NCBI RefSeq assembly: GCF_030816235.1
Contig: NZ_JAUSXT010000001.1
Span: 3,596,001 to 3,660,000 of the forward strand
Reading direction: 5' to 3'
DNA length: 64,000 nt
Source of the DNA: Microbacterium sp. W4I4
Lineage (GTDB): Bacteria; Actinomycetota; Actinomycetes; Actinomycetales; Microbacteriaceae
Shown here: one piece after another, positions 43,547 through 53,199 of the stretch
Layout: each line of letters starts with the position of its first letter
How positions within the stretch are numbered: the stretch's first letter is position 1
Position numbers and translations under genes: made by a program
Notes under the pieces: generated by a model
What the model was told of the DNA's origin: nothing
The model's database searches: none
Seen by the model: the letters and a program-made list of their open reading frames with translations, nothing else

Positions 43547-44851
43547 GTGAGCACGATCGACGATCAGCCGACGGCGGCACTGCTGGATGGGCGATACCGC
43601 CTGGAAGAATGCGTCGGACGCGGTGGGACGGCGATCGTCTACCGAGCGGAGGACACCGCGCTCGGCAGGACGGTGGCGATCAAGCTGCTGCGCAGCCACG
43701 CCGAGACGCCGCTGGTGGCCGAACGTGCGTACAGCGAGTCCGCGGTGCTCGCGTCGGTGAATCACCCGTCGCTGGTCACGCTCTACGATGCTCGGCTCGA
43801 CCCCGCGCATCCTCGATACCTGGCGATGGAGTATGTCGACGGTCCCACGCTCACGTCGCGGCTGACGCATGGCCCGCTGCCGAGCACGGAGGCGGCGCGC
43901 CTCGCGCGTGACATCGCCGAGGCGCTTCAGACGGTGCACGAGGCAGGCATCGTCCACCGTGACGTGAAGCCCTCCAACATCCTGCTGTCCAGGTCCGCAC
44001 GCCGCGACGGCGATTGGGTCGCGAAGCTCACCGACTTCGGCATCGCGCTGGGCAGGGACGATGCGCGGCTGACGGCGCCGGGCATCGCCGTCGGAACCGC
44101 GGCCTACATGGCGCCCGAACAGGTCTGCAGCGGCGATCTCACGCCCGCCGTGGACGTCTACTCCTTGGGACTGGTGCTCATCGAGGCGACCAGCGGTGCT
44201 CCCGCGTTCCCCGTGTCGGGCGCCGTCCAGACGGCGCTGAGGCATCTGTCCGGCCCGCCGGAGATCCCGGACTCCCTGGATGCCGAATGGCGGGAGCTCC
44301 TCGCGAGCATGACGCGCACCGAACCGGAGGCGCGGGCCTCCGCCCGAGACGTCGCAGAGGCCGCCGCCGCGCTCGCCGAGCACCGGGTGCCGTCCGGCAC
44401 GCGGGCGACGACGGCTCCGCCGACAGCAGGGATGTCCGAGGCCCGCGGCGAAGATCTCTCGGCTCCGACCAGGGAGTATCCGATGGCCGTCGCCCATCGG
44501 CCATGGCCCGGCCGCCTGCGGAGGCTGGGGGTCGCAGCCGTCGGCGCCCTTGCCGCCGCAGCAATGGCTCTCATCGCCGTCGCGGGGCTGTGGAGCACGA
44601 CGCCGAATGCCGATTCGCCGGAGCAGGCGGTGACGCCTGCGCCGAGCACCGCTGCGCCGTCACCGACACCCGATCGGCAGGAGCCGGGCACGCCCACGAC
44701 ATCCGCAGTCGACACCCGCTCGGACGACTCCGGAGCCGGTGCTGTCGACGTGCGTCAGGGCAGCCCGGACAAGTCCGACAATGCACACAAGGGTCCCGGC
44801 AGCAATGCCGGCAACCCCGATCATCCGCCGCAGAAGGACAAGGACAGGTGA
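43547..44851 (+). CDS. Membrane-anchored Ser/Thr protein kinase
   Basis: 434 residues from GTG 43547 (ATG 43529 is in the hairpin arm; GTG 43538 also possible). Residues 15-275 are a Hanks-type kinase: VGRGGTAIVYRA glycine loop, Lys in TVAIKLL, HRDVKPSNILL catalytic loop, KLTDFGIAL, and GTAAYMAPEQV. A TM helix lies near 335-357 and the outside part is a short Pro/Thr/Ser- and charge-rich tail of about 75 residues without PASTA repeats, so it is not the PknB type and its signal is unknown. All catalytic residues are intact. Confidence 0.92.
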   Translation: MSTIDDQPTAALLDGRYRLEECVGRGGTAIVYRAEDTALGRTVAIKLLRSHAETPLVAERAYSESAVLASVNHPSLVTLYDARLDPAHPRYLAMEYVDGPTLTSRLTHGPLPSTEAARLARDIAEALQTVHEAGIVHRDVKPSNILLSRSARRDGDWVAKLTDFGIALGRDDARLTAPGIAVGTAAYMAPEQVCSGDLTPAVDVYSLGLVLIEATSGAPAFPVSGAVQTALRHLSGPPEIPDSLDAEWRELLASMTRTEPEARASARDVAEAAAALAEHRVPSGTRATTAPPTAGMSEARGEDLSAPTREYPMAVAHRPWPGRLRRLGVAAVGALAAAAMALIAVAGLWSTTPNADSPEQAVTPAPSTAAPSPTPDRQEPGTPTTSAVDTRSDDSGAGAVDVRQGSPDKSDNAHKGPGSNAGNPDHPPQKDKDR

Positions 44852-44874
44852 CGGCGGTCGTCGGGCCGCTGGAC

Positions 44875-45486
44875 TCAGCCTGCTGAATAACCCGCCTGCG
44901 TGAGGCTCCGTGCCAGATGCGCGGCGTTCGCGGCAGCCGTCGACGTCGCCTGCGCAACCTTCTCGGGCACCGACGGCAGATCCTTGTAATCGGTGGTCTG
45001 CATGGCCTCGCCGTTCCAGTACACCGATCCCTGCGCGGGGATCGTGAAGCCCACGTCGTTCAGCGCCTGGAACAGGATCGCGGTGATGTGGTGCGCGCCG
45101 TCCTCGTTGCCGACGACGACGGCCAGAGCCACCTTGTCGAACAGGATCGGGCGCCCCTGATCGTCGGTCTCCGACAGCTCTGCATCCAGACGCTCCAGAA
45201 CGCGCTGCGCGACACTGGAATGCTGCCCCAGCCATGTCGGTGTGGCGAACACGACGATGTCGGCTGCGAGCACACGCGCCCGCAGCTCCGGCCATTCGTC
45301 CTCCCCGCCCATGTCGGTCTGGACGCCCGGCAGGATGCGATGGTCGACGGCGCGGATGCGGTCGGCAGTCGCACCGTGCTCCGCCAGGGCGTTCATGACC
45401 TGCTCGCCCAGCACGTGGGTGCTCGATCCCGCCGGCGAGGGCTTGAGGGTGCAGTTGATCAGAAGCGCGCTGAGCTGTTCGTCCAT
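44875..45486 (-). CDS. Flavodoxin-like NAD(P)H-dependent oxidoreductase
   Basis: 203 residues from ATG 45486; TACGGT at 45493-45498 on the minus strand ends 6 nt upstream (leaderless). Flavodoxin-like fold with LLINCTLKPSPAGSSTHVLG at the start, and FATPTWLGQHSSVAQRVLERLDA in the FMN-binding middle (in parts), typical of the NADPH-dependent FMN reductase family. Substrate unknown; quinone or flavin reduction is the usual job. Ends 23 nt from the convergent kinase gene. Confidence 0.9.
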   Translation of the reverse strand: MDEQLSALLINCTLKPSPAGSSTHVLGEQVMNALAEHGATADRIRAVDHRILPGVQTDMGGEDEWPELRARVLAADIVVFATPTWLGQHSSVAQRVLERLDAELSETDDQGRPILFDKVALAVVVGNEDGAHHITAILFQALNDVGFTIPAQGSVYWNGEAMQTTDYKDLPSVPEKVAQATSTAAANAAHLARSLTQAGYSAG

Positions 45487-45563
45487 GCCGGTACCGTAGG
45501 CACGCGCACCACGCGGCCGCAGAGGGGGTTCCGCCCGCTCCACGTATGCGCTAGACCCGGCTC

Positions 45564-47246
45564 TCAGCCCTTGCGGTGCGCCTGGTAGTACGCCAGGAGC
45601 GCCTTCGTGGACGCATCCTGGGCTTCGAGAGCAGCCGCATCGCCCTCGATCGCCGGAGCGATCTGCAGAGCGAGCTGCTTGCCCAGCTCCACACCCCACT
45701 GGTCGAACGAGTTGATGCCCCAGATCACGCCCTGCGTGAAGGTGATGTGCTCGTACAGTGCGATCAGCTGGCCGAGCACGGCGGGAGTGAGTGCCGGCGC
45801 GAAGATCGATGTCGTGGGCCGGTTGCCGCTGAACGTGCGCGCGGCCACCAGCGCACCGGTGGTGCCCTCCGCCTCGACCTCCTCGGCGGTCTTGCCGAAG
45901 GCGAGCGCCTTCGTCTGCGCGAGGAAGTTCGCCAGGAACAGCCCGTGCACGTCGCGTCCGTCGTCCTTCAGCGGATAGGCCGGGTTCGCGAAGGCGATGA
46001 AGTCCGCCGGGATCAGGCGCGTGCCCTGGTGGATCAGCTGGTAGAACGCGTGCTGGCCGTTGGTGCCGGGCTCGCCCCAGAACACCTCGCCGGTGTCGGT
46101 GGTGACGGGCGTGCCGTCCCAGCGCACCGACTTGCCGTTGGACTCCATGGTCAGCTGCTGCAGGTAAGCGGGGAACCGGCTCAGCTGCTGCGCGTAGGGC
46201 AGCACCGCGTGCGACTGCGCGCCCAGGAAGTTCGAGTACCAGACGTTGAGCAGGCCCATCAGAACCGGCACGTTCTCTGCGAGCGGGGTGGCGCGGACGT
46301 GCTCGTCGACGGCGTGGAAGCCGGCCAGCAGGTCGCGGAATGCGGCGGGCCCGAAGACGACGGCCAGCGACAGGCCGATCGCCGAGTCGACGGAGTAGCG
46401 ACCGCCCACCCAGTCCCAGAAGCCGAACGCGTTGGTGGGGTCGATGCCGAACGCGGCGACCTTGTCGAGGGCGGTCGAGACGGCCACGAAGTGGTGCGCG
46501 ACGGCATCCGTCCGGCTCTTCTCGTCGTCGCCGATCGCGCCGGATGCTGCCAGGCCGGCCCACATCCAGTCCCGCGCGAGGCGCGCGTTCGTCAGCGTCT
46601 CCAGCGTCGTGAAGGTCTTGGAGGCGACGATGAACAGGGTGGTCTCGGGATCGAGGTCGGCGGTCTTCTGCGCCAGGTCGGTGGGGTCGATGTTGGAGAC
46701 GAAGCGCGCCTGGATGCCGGCATCCGCGTACGGCTTGAGCGCCTCGTAGACCATGACCGGTCCGAGGTCCGATCCGCCGATGCCGATGTTCACGACGTGC
46801 GTGACCTTCTTGCCGGTCACGCCCAGCCAGTCGCCCGAGCGGACGCGGTCGGCGAAGGCGGCGAGTGCGTCGAGCACCGACTGCACGTCGGCGTCCACGT
46901 CCTGACCGTCCACGACCAGCTCCGGCGAGGCGCCCGCCGGACGCCGCAGTGCCGTGTGCAGCACGGCGCGGTCCTCGGTGGTGTTGATGTGGTGACCTGC
47001 GAGCATCGCCGCATACCGCTCGGCGACACCGGTCTGCTCGGCCAGACGCACGAGCGAGGCCAGGATCTCATCGGTGACCAGGTTCTTCGACAGGTCGACG
47101 TGCAGGTCGGCGAGCTCCAGGCTCAGCCGCTCGACCCGGCCCGGATCGGACGCGAACCAGTCGCGCAGATCGGGGGAGAAGCCCTCACGCGCAGCAGTGA
47201 GTTCAGCCCAGGCGGAGGTGGAGGTCGCATCGATCGGAGCGGTCAT
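45564..47246 (-). CDS. pgi: Glucose-6-phosphate isomerase
   Basis: 560 residues, ATG 47246 with TAACGT ending 7 nt upstream (leaderless). Interconverts glucose 6-phosphate and fructose 6-phosphate. PGI signatures are present: [29 protein letters not shown] and [18 protein letters not shown], with the catalytic Glu and His in [19 protein letters not shown]. Length is normal. It stands alone, divergent from an acyltransferase gene. Confidence 0.97.
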   Translation of the reverse strand: MTAPIDATSTSAWAELTAAREGFSPDLRDWFASDPGRVERLSLELADLHVDLSKNLVTDEILASLVRLAEQTGVAERYAAMLAGHHINTTEDRAVLHTALRRPAGASPELVVDGQDVDADVQSVLDALAAFADRVRSGDWLGVTGKKVTHVVNIGIGGSDLGPVMVYEALKPYADAGIQARFVSNIDPTDLAQKTADLDPETTLFIVASKTFTTLETLTNARLARDWMWAGLAASGAIGDDEKSRTDAVAHHFVAVSTALDKVAAFGIDPTNAFGFWDWVGGRYSVDSAIGLSLAVVFGPAAFRDLLAGFHAVDEHVRATPLAENVPVLMGLLNVWYSNFLGAQSHAVLPYAQQLSRFPAYLQQLTMESNGKSVRWDGTPVTTDTGEVFWGEPGTNGQHAFYQLIHQGTRLIPADFIAFANPAYPLKDDGRDVHGLFLANFLAQTKALAFGKTAEEVEAEGTTGALVAARTFSGNRPTTSIFAPALTPAVLGQLIALYEHITFTQGVIWGINSFDQWGVELGKQLALQIAPAIEGDAAALEAQDASTKALLAYYQAHRKG

Positions 47247-47329
47247 GCAAGCAACGTTAGCGCCAGCCGGACAAGGCCGGGCGCGAGATTGCGAGCGACA
47301 CTGTCAAGGAGACGGACTACCATCGCCGC

Positions 47330-48283
47330 ATGCTCGAGGCGATGCCGAACAGGTCCGGCGCGATCGACCTCGTCCGCATCATCGCGGTCGCGGCGATCGT
47401 GGCCGGGCACGCCTTCACACGGGAGGTGACGGCCGACTGGCTCTACACCTGGCACGTGACCGTGTTCTTCGTCATCTCGGGGTATCTCTGGAAACCCGGC
47501 CGCTCGATGCGCGCCGAACTGAGCAGACGCTGGCAGTCGCTCGGCAGACCGTACCTGGTGTGGTTCGTGCTGCTGACGATCGCGCTGCTCGCGATGGGTT
47601 TCCCCGACACCCCGGATCGCATCCTCGGCGGTCTGTACGGTGGGGGAGTGGCCGGGATGCCGTACATCACACTCTGGTTCATCTCCACACTGTTCTTCAC
47701 GGCACTGCTGCTCCGGCTGATCGAACGACTCCCGCTGGCGGTCCAGTGGCTGATCGGCATCGCCGGCGCTGCGGCGGGCTGGGTCGGCGGCACGGTGCTC
47801 TCCGACTCGCCGCTGGGCGTCGGGCTGGCCTTCACGAGCCTGATCTACCTGCTCATCGGCGACGGGCTGCGTCGGATCCGGGCCCGGATCCCTGCTCCTG
47901 CCGTCATCGGCATCCTGCTGATCGCTGTCAGCGCCGCCCTCGTCGCCGCCGGGGCCTCGAGCTTCCTGGACATGAAGCAGGGCGAGTTCGGCACGCCCGT
48001 GCTGTCGCTGGTGGTCTCCGCCGCGATCTCGATCGGACTGATCCTGCTCGCCGAGAGCACCGTGCGTCCGGGGCGGCTCTCGCAGCTGTGCACGCTGCTG
48101 GCGCTGCCGCTGCTGACCGTGGTGCTCATGCATCCTCTCTTCCTGTGGACGCCGTGGTCCGGCTGGCCGACCTTCATCACGGCGATGCTCGTGCCGCTGC
48201 TGGTGGGACTCGTTGCCCTGCGGACGCCTGCCTCGCCGTGGCTCACCGGGCAGGCCGCGCTGCGCGTCGATTCCGGCGGGTAG
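47330..48283 (+). CDS. Acyltransferase-3 family membrane protein
   Basis: 317 residues from ATG 47330; TACCAT (47318-47323) ends 6 nt upstream (leaderless). About ten hydrophobic helices with the acyltransferase_3 start RSGAIDLVRIIAVAAIVAGHAF (in parts) containing the catalytic-type His, and FFVISGYLWKPGRS. Family members O-acetylate cell-wall or exported glycans. No glycan genes are next to it, so the substrate is unknown. Length is near the lower end for the family. Confidence 0.9.
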   Translation: MLEAMPNRSGAIDLVRIIAVAAIVAGHAFTREVTADWLYTWHVTVFFVISGYLWKPGRSMRAELSRRWQSLGRPYLVWFVLLTIALLAMGFPDTPDRILGGLYGGGVAGMPYITLWFISTLFFTALLLRLIERLPLAVQWLIGIAGAAAGWVGGTVLSDSPLGVGLAFTSLIYLLIGDGLRRIRARIPAPAVIGILLIAVSAALVAAGASSFLDMKQGEFGTPVLSLVVSAAISIGLILLAESTVRPGRLSQLCTLLALPLLTVVLMHPLFLWTPWSGWPTFITAMLVPLLVGLVALRTPASPWLTGQAALRVDSGG

Positions 48284-48324
48284 CGTTGGCGGAGAGCATC
48301 ATCGGCGCCCACTCAGGAGGAATC

Positions 48325-49254
48325 ATGAAGTCAGTCCCGTTCGCAGGCGACACCGCCCCCGCCGTCATCGCGGGAATGATGCGCATCCCCGACAAGACGG
48401 ATGCCGAAGTGCGCGAGCTGTACGACACGGCCCGCGCCTCCGGAATCGACTTCTTCGATCACGCCGACATCTACGGCGGGGCGATGCACGTCTGCGAGGA
48501 TCGCTTCGCCTCGGCCCTGCAGCTGTCCGCTTCGGAGCGCGACGAGATCACCCTGCAGACCAAGTGCGGCATCGTGCCGGCCGAGCAGATGTTCGACTTC
48601 TCCTACGAGCACATCGTCGCCCAGGTGGAGGGATCGCTCAAGGCGCTGCGCACCGACCACATCGACGTGCTGCTGCTGCACCGTCCCGACGCACTCGTCG
48701 AGCCGGAGGAGGTCGCGCGCGCGTTCGACGAGCTCGAGGCGGCCGGCAAGGTGCGCTCGTTCGGCGTCTCGAATCACACGCCCCGTCAGATCGATCTGCT
48801 GCGCACCGCCGTGACCCAGCCGCTGGTCGCCAACCAGCTGCAGCTGTCGATCACGCACTCGCCGATCATCGCGCAGGGCGTCGCCGCGAACATGTCCGGC
48901 GAGGAGCAGAGCGTGGTCCGCGACGGCGGCGGCATCGTGGAGTACTGCCGCATCAACGGCATTACCATCCAGGCCTGGTCGCCCTTCCAGGGCGGCTTCT
49001 TCGACGGGGTGTTCCTCGGCAACGAGAAGTACGCCGAGCTGAACGCGGTGCTCGACCGGCTGGCCGCGAAGTACCGGGTCGAGCCCATCGCCATCGCGAC
49101 GGCCTGGATCACCCGTCACCCCGCGCACATGCAGGTCGTGCTCGGCACCACCACCCCGCAGCGCGTGGCGGACGCGGCGGCGGGCGCCGACGTGGTGCTG
49201 ACCCGCGGCGAATGGTACGAGCTGTTCCGCACCGCCGGACACATCGTCCCGTGA
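48325..49254 (+). CDS. Aldo/keto reductase
   Basis: 309 residues from ATG 48325 with AGGAGG 6 nt upstream. TIM barrel with DFFDHADIYGG near residue 43, LQTKCGIVP near 75, DVLLLHRPDALVEPEEVA near 113, GVSNHTPRQID near 142 and C-terminal LGTTTPQRV: the YdhF-like branch. NADPH-dependent carbonyl reduction is expected; substrate unknown. The next gene follows with an in-frame GTGA at its stop, so they are co-transcribed. Confidence 0.93.
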   Translation: MKSVPFAGDTAPAVIAGMMRIPDKTDAEVRELYDTARASGIDFFDHADIYGGAMHVCEDRFASALQLSASERDEITLQTKCGIVPAEQMFDFSYEHIVAQVEGSLKALRTDHIDVLLLHRPDALVEPEEVARAFDELEAAGKVRSFGVSNHTPRQIDLLRTAVTQPLVANQLQLSITHSPIIAQGVAANMSGEEQSVVRDGGGIVEYCRINGITIQAWSPFQGGFFDGVFLGNEKYAELNAVLDRLAAKYRVEPIAIATAWITRHPAHMQVVLGTTTPQRVADAAAGADVVLTRGEWYELFRTAGHIVP

Positions 49255-49268
49255 GCGAGGGGCCCGGC

Positions 49269-50096
49269 ATGAACCCGCTGATCAGCGCCGCCGAGCTGCG
49301 ATCGCGCTTCGGCGAGGTGCACGTGCTCGACGCGCGCTGGCAGCTCGGCCGTGACGATGGCCGCGAGCAGTATCTGGCCGGGCACATCCCCGGCGCGGTG
49401 TTCATCGACGTGGAGCACGAGCTGTCCCGTCACGGCGAACCCGGCGAAGGACGGCATCCGCTGGCCGATGACGCGGCGCTCGCCGCCGCGGCCCGACGCT
49501 GGGGCATCCGCACCGGCGTGCCGGTGGTCGTGTACGACGACCACCGGATGCTGTCGGCGTCGCGCGCCTGGTGGGCGCTGCGGCGCGCCGGCCTCAGCGA
49601 CGTGCGCGTGCTGGACGGAGGGTGGCCGGCCTGGCAGGCCGCCGGCGGCGAGGTCGCGACCGGCGACGTGCAGGTCGCGGAGGGCGATGTCGTGCTCACC
49701 ACGCCCGGTGATGTCGGTGTCATCGACACCGCGGGCGCGGCGACCTGGCCGGCGACCGGGGTGCTGCTGGATGCGCGTGCTGCCGAGCGGTACCGCGGCG
49801 AGACCGAGCCGATCGACCCGCTCCCCGGTCATATCCCGGGCGCCCGCAACCTGCCGATCGGACGGATGCTCACCGCCGACGGCCGTTTCCTGCCGGCATC
49901 CGAGATCGCCGCGGCGTTCGACGACGCCGGCGCCGACGGCAGCATGCCGATCGCGGCATACTGCGGATCCGGCATCACCGCGGCGCAGCTGGCGCTCGCC
50001 GGGACCATCGCAGGGCGAGAGGTCACCGTGTATCCGGGCTCGTGGAGCGCGTGGTCCAACACTGCGGGAATGCCGGTCGCGACCGGCGAGGACTGA
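49269..50096 (+). CDS. Sulfurtransferase (rhodanese, SseA type)
   Basis: 275 residues from ATG 49269 (SD GAGGGG); GTG 49251 is an alternative that overlaps the upstream stop. Two rhodanese domains: residues 1-115 (inactive) and 150-270 with the active-site loop AAYCGSGITAAQ. CGSG(I/V)T is the 3-mercaptopyruvate sulfurtransferase version of the loop, rather than the CRKG of thiosulfate rhodanese. Likely transfers sulfane sulfur to cyanide or a thiol acceptor. It ends 7 nt from the convergent molybdopterin oxidoreductase. Confidence 0.93.
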   Translation: MNPLISAAELRSRFGEVHVLDARWQLGRDDGREQYLAGHIPGAVFIDVEHELSRHGEPGEGRHPLADDAALAAAARRWGIRTGVPVVVYDDHRMLSASRAWWALRRAGLSDVRVLDGGWPAWQAAGGEVATGDVQVAEGDVVLTTPGDVGVIDTAGAATWPATGVLLDARAAERYRGETEPIDPLPGHIPGARNLPIGRMLTADGRFLPASEIAAAFDDAGADGSMPIAAYCGSGITAAQLALAGTIAGREVTVYPGSWSAWSNTAGMPVATGED

Positions 50097-50103
50097 GCGA
50101 TGA

Positions 50104-51699
50104 TCAGGTGACGCGGACGAGCGAGCGCTGCCAGCCGGAGGAGCCGTTCGGCGCGATCGCGGCGCGCTCCTCGATCTGCAGGTCGCCGTTCCGATTGACC
50201 GCCCGCACTGCGACGTAGTGCGTGCCGGGGGTGGCATCCCACTCCAGGAACCACTGCACCCAGGTGTCCTCGTTGACGGGAGCCGACAGGGTGGCGGGCA
50301 CCCAGTCGCCGTCATCGATGCTGACCTCGACGCGCTCTATCCCCACGGACTGCGCCCAGGCGACGCCCGCGATCGGGATCCTCCCCGCCGGCACCGCCTC
50401 GCCGATCTTGGGGGTGTCCACGCGCGAAGCGAACTTGATCGGAGCTTCGGCGCTGTAGCCGCGAGGCGTCCAGTACGCCTGGTCGTCGGCGAACGTCGTG
50501 ACCTTGAGCTCGGTCAGCCACTTCGTGGCGGACACGTACCCGTAAAGGCCGGGGACGACCATGCGGACCGGGAAGCCGTGTTCCAGAGGCAGCGGCTCGC
50601 CGTTCATCGCCACCGCGAGGATCGCGTCGAGGCCGTCGTCGGTGAGCGCGGAGAGTGGAGTGCTCGCCGTGTAGCCGTCCACGCTGCGCGAGAGGACCAT
50701 GTCGGCGCCGGACTGCACTCCTGCCTTCCTCAGCACCTCGCGCACCGGCACGCCGAGCCACTTCGCGTTGCCCACGAGCTCGCCGCCGACCTCATTGGAG
50801 ACGCAGGTCAGGGTGATCGCGTATTCGTCGAGACCCATGTCGAGGATGTCCTGGAAGCTCAGCTCCACCCGCTGGTCGACCATCCCGTCGATCACGAGTC
50901 GCCAGGTCGCCGGGTCGATGGTGGGGACGGTGAGAGCGGTGTCGACGCGGTAGAAGTCCTTGTTCGGGGTGAACAGCCTGCTCAGACCCGGGATGTCGAG
51001 CTCGGCCCCCTTCGGGATCGCGACGGTCGTGCGAGGCGCCGGCAGCTTGAGCAGGTCGCGGATCGCCTCCACGGAGCCGACGGCCATGCTGACGGTGCGC
51101 GAGGCGATTCCCACCACGAGAGCCGAGGCGCCGGCGATGGCGGTGAGCATGAAGAACTGGCGTCGCCCCATGATGCTCGGTCGGGCTGCTTCGTCACTCG
51201 CCGATGCTGATGAACCGGTCGCCGTGCCGCGCACGCTCGCGGATCCGCGCCAGGTCCGCAGTCGACGGATGAGCAGTACGAGGATGACGGATCCGGCGAG
51301 GGGACAGAGCACGGGAGGGAGGAAGGCGAGCGGGGTGGCGCCGGGGCGGGTCACGATCGCGGCGGTCGACAGCGCACCGGCGACGACCAGGGCGGCCACG
51401 CCGAGCGGGGGCCGCACGAGCTGCAGGATGCCGGAGATCGCGGAGGCGATGATCACGGCCAGACCGAGCCCGGCGAGGAGGGCGATCTTGTCGTACTCGC
51501 CGAAGGTCGCGATCGCGAGCTCCTTGAAGGGCTGCGGCACGATGTCGATCACGAACCCGCCGACCGCCAGGATCGGGCTGGCCTCGCGGGCCACCAGCAC
51601 CGCGAACAGCTCCGAGGCCGCGAGGAAGACGGCACCGCCGACCACGCCAGCCAGTCCCGCCCATGCGATGAATGCTCTGCCCGTGCTCCGCTTCGACAT
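50104..51699 (-). CDS. Membrane-anchored molybdopterin-dependent oxidoreductase
   Basis: 531 residues. Four or five TM helices in the first 150 residues, a linker, then MGRRQFFMLTAIAG (a possible RR export/anchor segment) and a soluble part. Residues 230-410 are a sulfite-oxidase-type Mo-cofactor domain with the Mo-binding Cys in ITLTCVSNEVGGELVGNAKW; residues 420-525 are the Mo-co dimerisation domain. It is the type found in many actinobacteria with fused N-terminal membrane helices. Substrate unknown; sulfite or other sulfoxide chemistry is possible, and the convergent sulfurtransferase is suggestive only. Strong ribosome site GGAGGAGA. Confidence 0.93.
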   Translation of the reverse strand: MSKRSTGRAFIAWAGLAGVVGGAVFLAASELFAVLVAREASPILAVGGFVIDIVPQPFKELAIATFGEYDKIALLAGLGLAVIIASAISGILQLVRPPLGVAALVVAGALSTAAIVTRPGATPLAFLPPVLCPLAGSVILVLLIRRLRTWRGSASVRGTATGSSASASDEAARPSIMGRRQFFMLTAIAGASALVVGIASRTVSMAVGSVEAIRDLLKLPAPRTTVAIPKGAELDIPGLSRLFTPNKDFYRVDTALTVPTIDPATWRLVIDGMVDQRVELSFQDILDMGLDEYAITLTCVSNEVGGELVGNAKWLGVPVREVLRKAGVQSGADMVLSRSVDGYTASTPLSALTDDGLDAILAVAMNGEPLPLEHGFPVRMVVPGLYGYVSATKWLTELKVTTFADDQAYWTPRGYSAEAPIKFASRVDTPKIGEAVPAGRIPIAGVAWAQSVGIERVEVSIDDGDWVPATLSAPVNEDTWVQWFLEWDATPGTHYVAVRAVNRNGDLQIEERAAIAPNGSSGWQRSLVRVT

Positions 51700-51855
51700 G
51701 ATCGTCTCCTCCGTGGCACCGTGACAGTGCGCTCGAGTGTTGTTCGGAGTCGCGCCGCGATCGGATTCCGCGACCCTGCCGAGACGGCCCGTCGCGACCC
51801 TGCGTCGTGCTCCCGCCGGGGCCGCGGGCGACCCGGGTCGTCTACGCTGAGGGGC

Positions 51856-52245
51856 ATGGCCTTCGTGATCTCGCTGCTCATCGTGGCGCTGATGGTGTTC
51901 GCACTCGTGGACATCATCCGGCGCGACGACTCGCAGGTGAAGTTCATGCCGAAGTTCGTCTGGCTGCTGCTGGTCGTCCTGCTGCCGTTCATCGGCAGCG
52001 TGCTGTGGTTCGGCATCGGACGGGAGTACCCCGAGGGCGGCATCCGTCTGGAGCGCCCCGAGCGGCTGAAGCGGTCCCGTCGCCCGGAGCCGTCGGCGCC
52101 CGTCCCGCCGGTGATCCCGGCGGACACGCGCACGACCGAGCAGCAGATCGCGGATCTCGACAAGGAGATCGAGGAGTGGCGGCTGCGCCAGGAGATCGAG
52201 AAGCGCAGGCAGGAGCGCGGCGAATCCGGCTCCGAGTCGGCGTGA
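51856..52245 (+). CDS. PLDc_N-domain small membrane protein
   Basis: 129 residues from ATG 51856; TACGCT (51843-51848) ends 7 nt upstream (leaderless). Two TM helices (about residues 3-20 and 36-54) with the PLDc_N pattern ALVDIIRRDD ... FVWLLLVVLLPFIGSVLWFGIGR (in parts), followed by a basic/proline linker and a C-terminal coiled coil (QQIADLDKEIEEWRLRQEIEK in parts). Function unknown; there is no phospholipase catalytic domain. Confidence 0.88.
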   Translation: MAFVISLLIVALMVFALVDIIRRDDSQVKFMPKFVWLLLVVLLPFIGSVLWFGIGREYPEGGIRLERPERLKRSRRPEPSAPVPPVIPADTRTTEQQIADLDKEIEEWRLRQEIEKRRQERGESGSESA

Positions 52246-52248
52246 GCG

Positions 52249-53199
52249 TCAGCCGCTGAACGACGCGCGCAGCGCCTCGTCCAGATCGGGATGCCGGAAC
52301 ACGTAGCCCGCCTCGGCGAGCCTGCCCGGCAGCACCCACCGGCTCTTCAGGATCAGCTCCGTCTCGGTGCGGATGCCGATCGCGCCGAGCTCCAGCATCC
52401 AGCGCGGGGTGGGCGGGCCGAACCGCACCCCGAGGGTGCGCCGGACGGATGCCATGAACCCGGCGTTGTCGACCGGGTTCGGCGACGAGGCGTTCACCGG
52501 CCCGTCGAGTTCCGGATGCTGTTCCAGGAAGTCGATGATGCCGATCACATCGTCGACGTGGATCCAGCTGAATCGCTGGCGTCCGCCCCGGGCGCCCGCG
52601 ACGTGCGCGGTGCCGGATGCACGCCGTGCCCGTGTCACCGGCCACCAGCCGTCGAGCTGCGTGCCGCCGAGACCCAGTCGGGCCAGCACCCGCAGGGGAC
52701 CCAGAACGCCGGCGTCGCCGAGGACGATCGCAGTGCGCAGCGCCACGCGCCTGGTCTCAGGCAGCTCGGCGTCGAACAGCTCGCGCTCCCAGGCCTTCGC
52801 GACCTCGACGGAGAAGCCCGTGCCGATCTCGCCATCGGCCTCCGTCATCGGCCGGTCCTCCGCATGGCGGTAGATCGTCGCGGTGGAGGAGTTGATCCAC
52901 AGCGGCGGGGGAGCGGATGCCCGGCCGACAGCCGTGCTGAGAGCCGCCGTGGTGTCCAGACGGGAGGAGAAGATCTGCGCGCGATTCGCGGGCGTGTACC
53001 GGCAGCTGACGCTCTTGCCCGCCAGGCCCACGACGAGACCGGCGCCGTCGACGGCGGCGTCGATGCCGTCCTGGTCGGTCCAGGTGAGATCCGCTCCGGA
53101 GCGTGAGATCGTGACGACCTCACGCCCTTCGGCGCGGTACTTCTGCTGCAGATGGCGGCCGATGAACCCGCTCGACCCGCCGAGCACCACCCGGGTCAC
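52249..53199 (-). CDS. TIGR01777 family NAD-dependent epimerase-like protein
   Basis: 316 residues. Rossmann start VVLGGSSGFIGRHLQ, LVVGLAGKSVSCRYTPANRAQI, and INSSTATIYRHAEDRPMTE with a YRHA segment in place of the usual catalytic site; the C-terminal DUF1731 domain is at about 265-315 (GVRFGPPTPRWMLELGA). The family is widespread and linked to cell division in cyanobacteria and chloroplasts (SulA-like), but its reaction is unknown. It overlaps the upstream DUF4166 gene by 4 nt (ATGA). Confidence 0.92.
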   Translation of the reverse strand: MTRVVLGGSSGFIGRHLQQKYRAEGREVVTISRSGADLTWTDQDGIDAAVDGAGLVVGLAGKSVSCRYTPANRAQIFSSRLDTTAALSTAVGRASAPPPLWINSSTATIYRHAEDRPMTEADGEIGTGFSVEVAKAWERELFDAELPETRRVALRTAIVLGDAGVLGPLRVLARLGLGGTQLDGWWPVTRARRASGTAHVAGARGGRQRFSWIHVDDVIGIIDFLEQHPELDGPVNASSPNPVDNAGFMASVRRTLGVRFGPPTPRWMLELGAIGIRTETELILKSRWVLPGRLAEAGYVFRHPDLDEALRASFSG

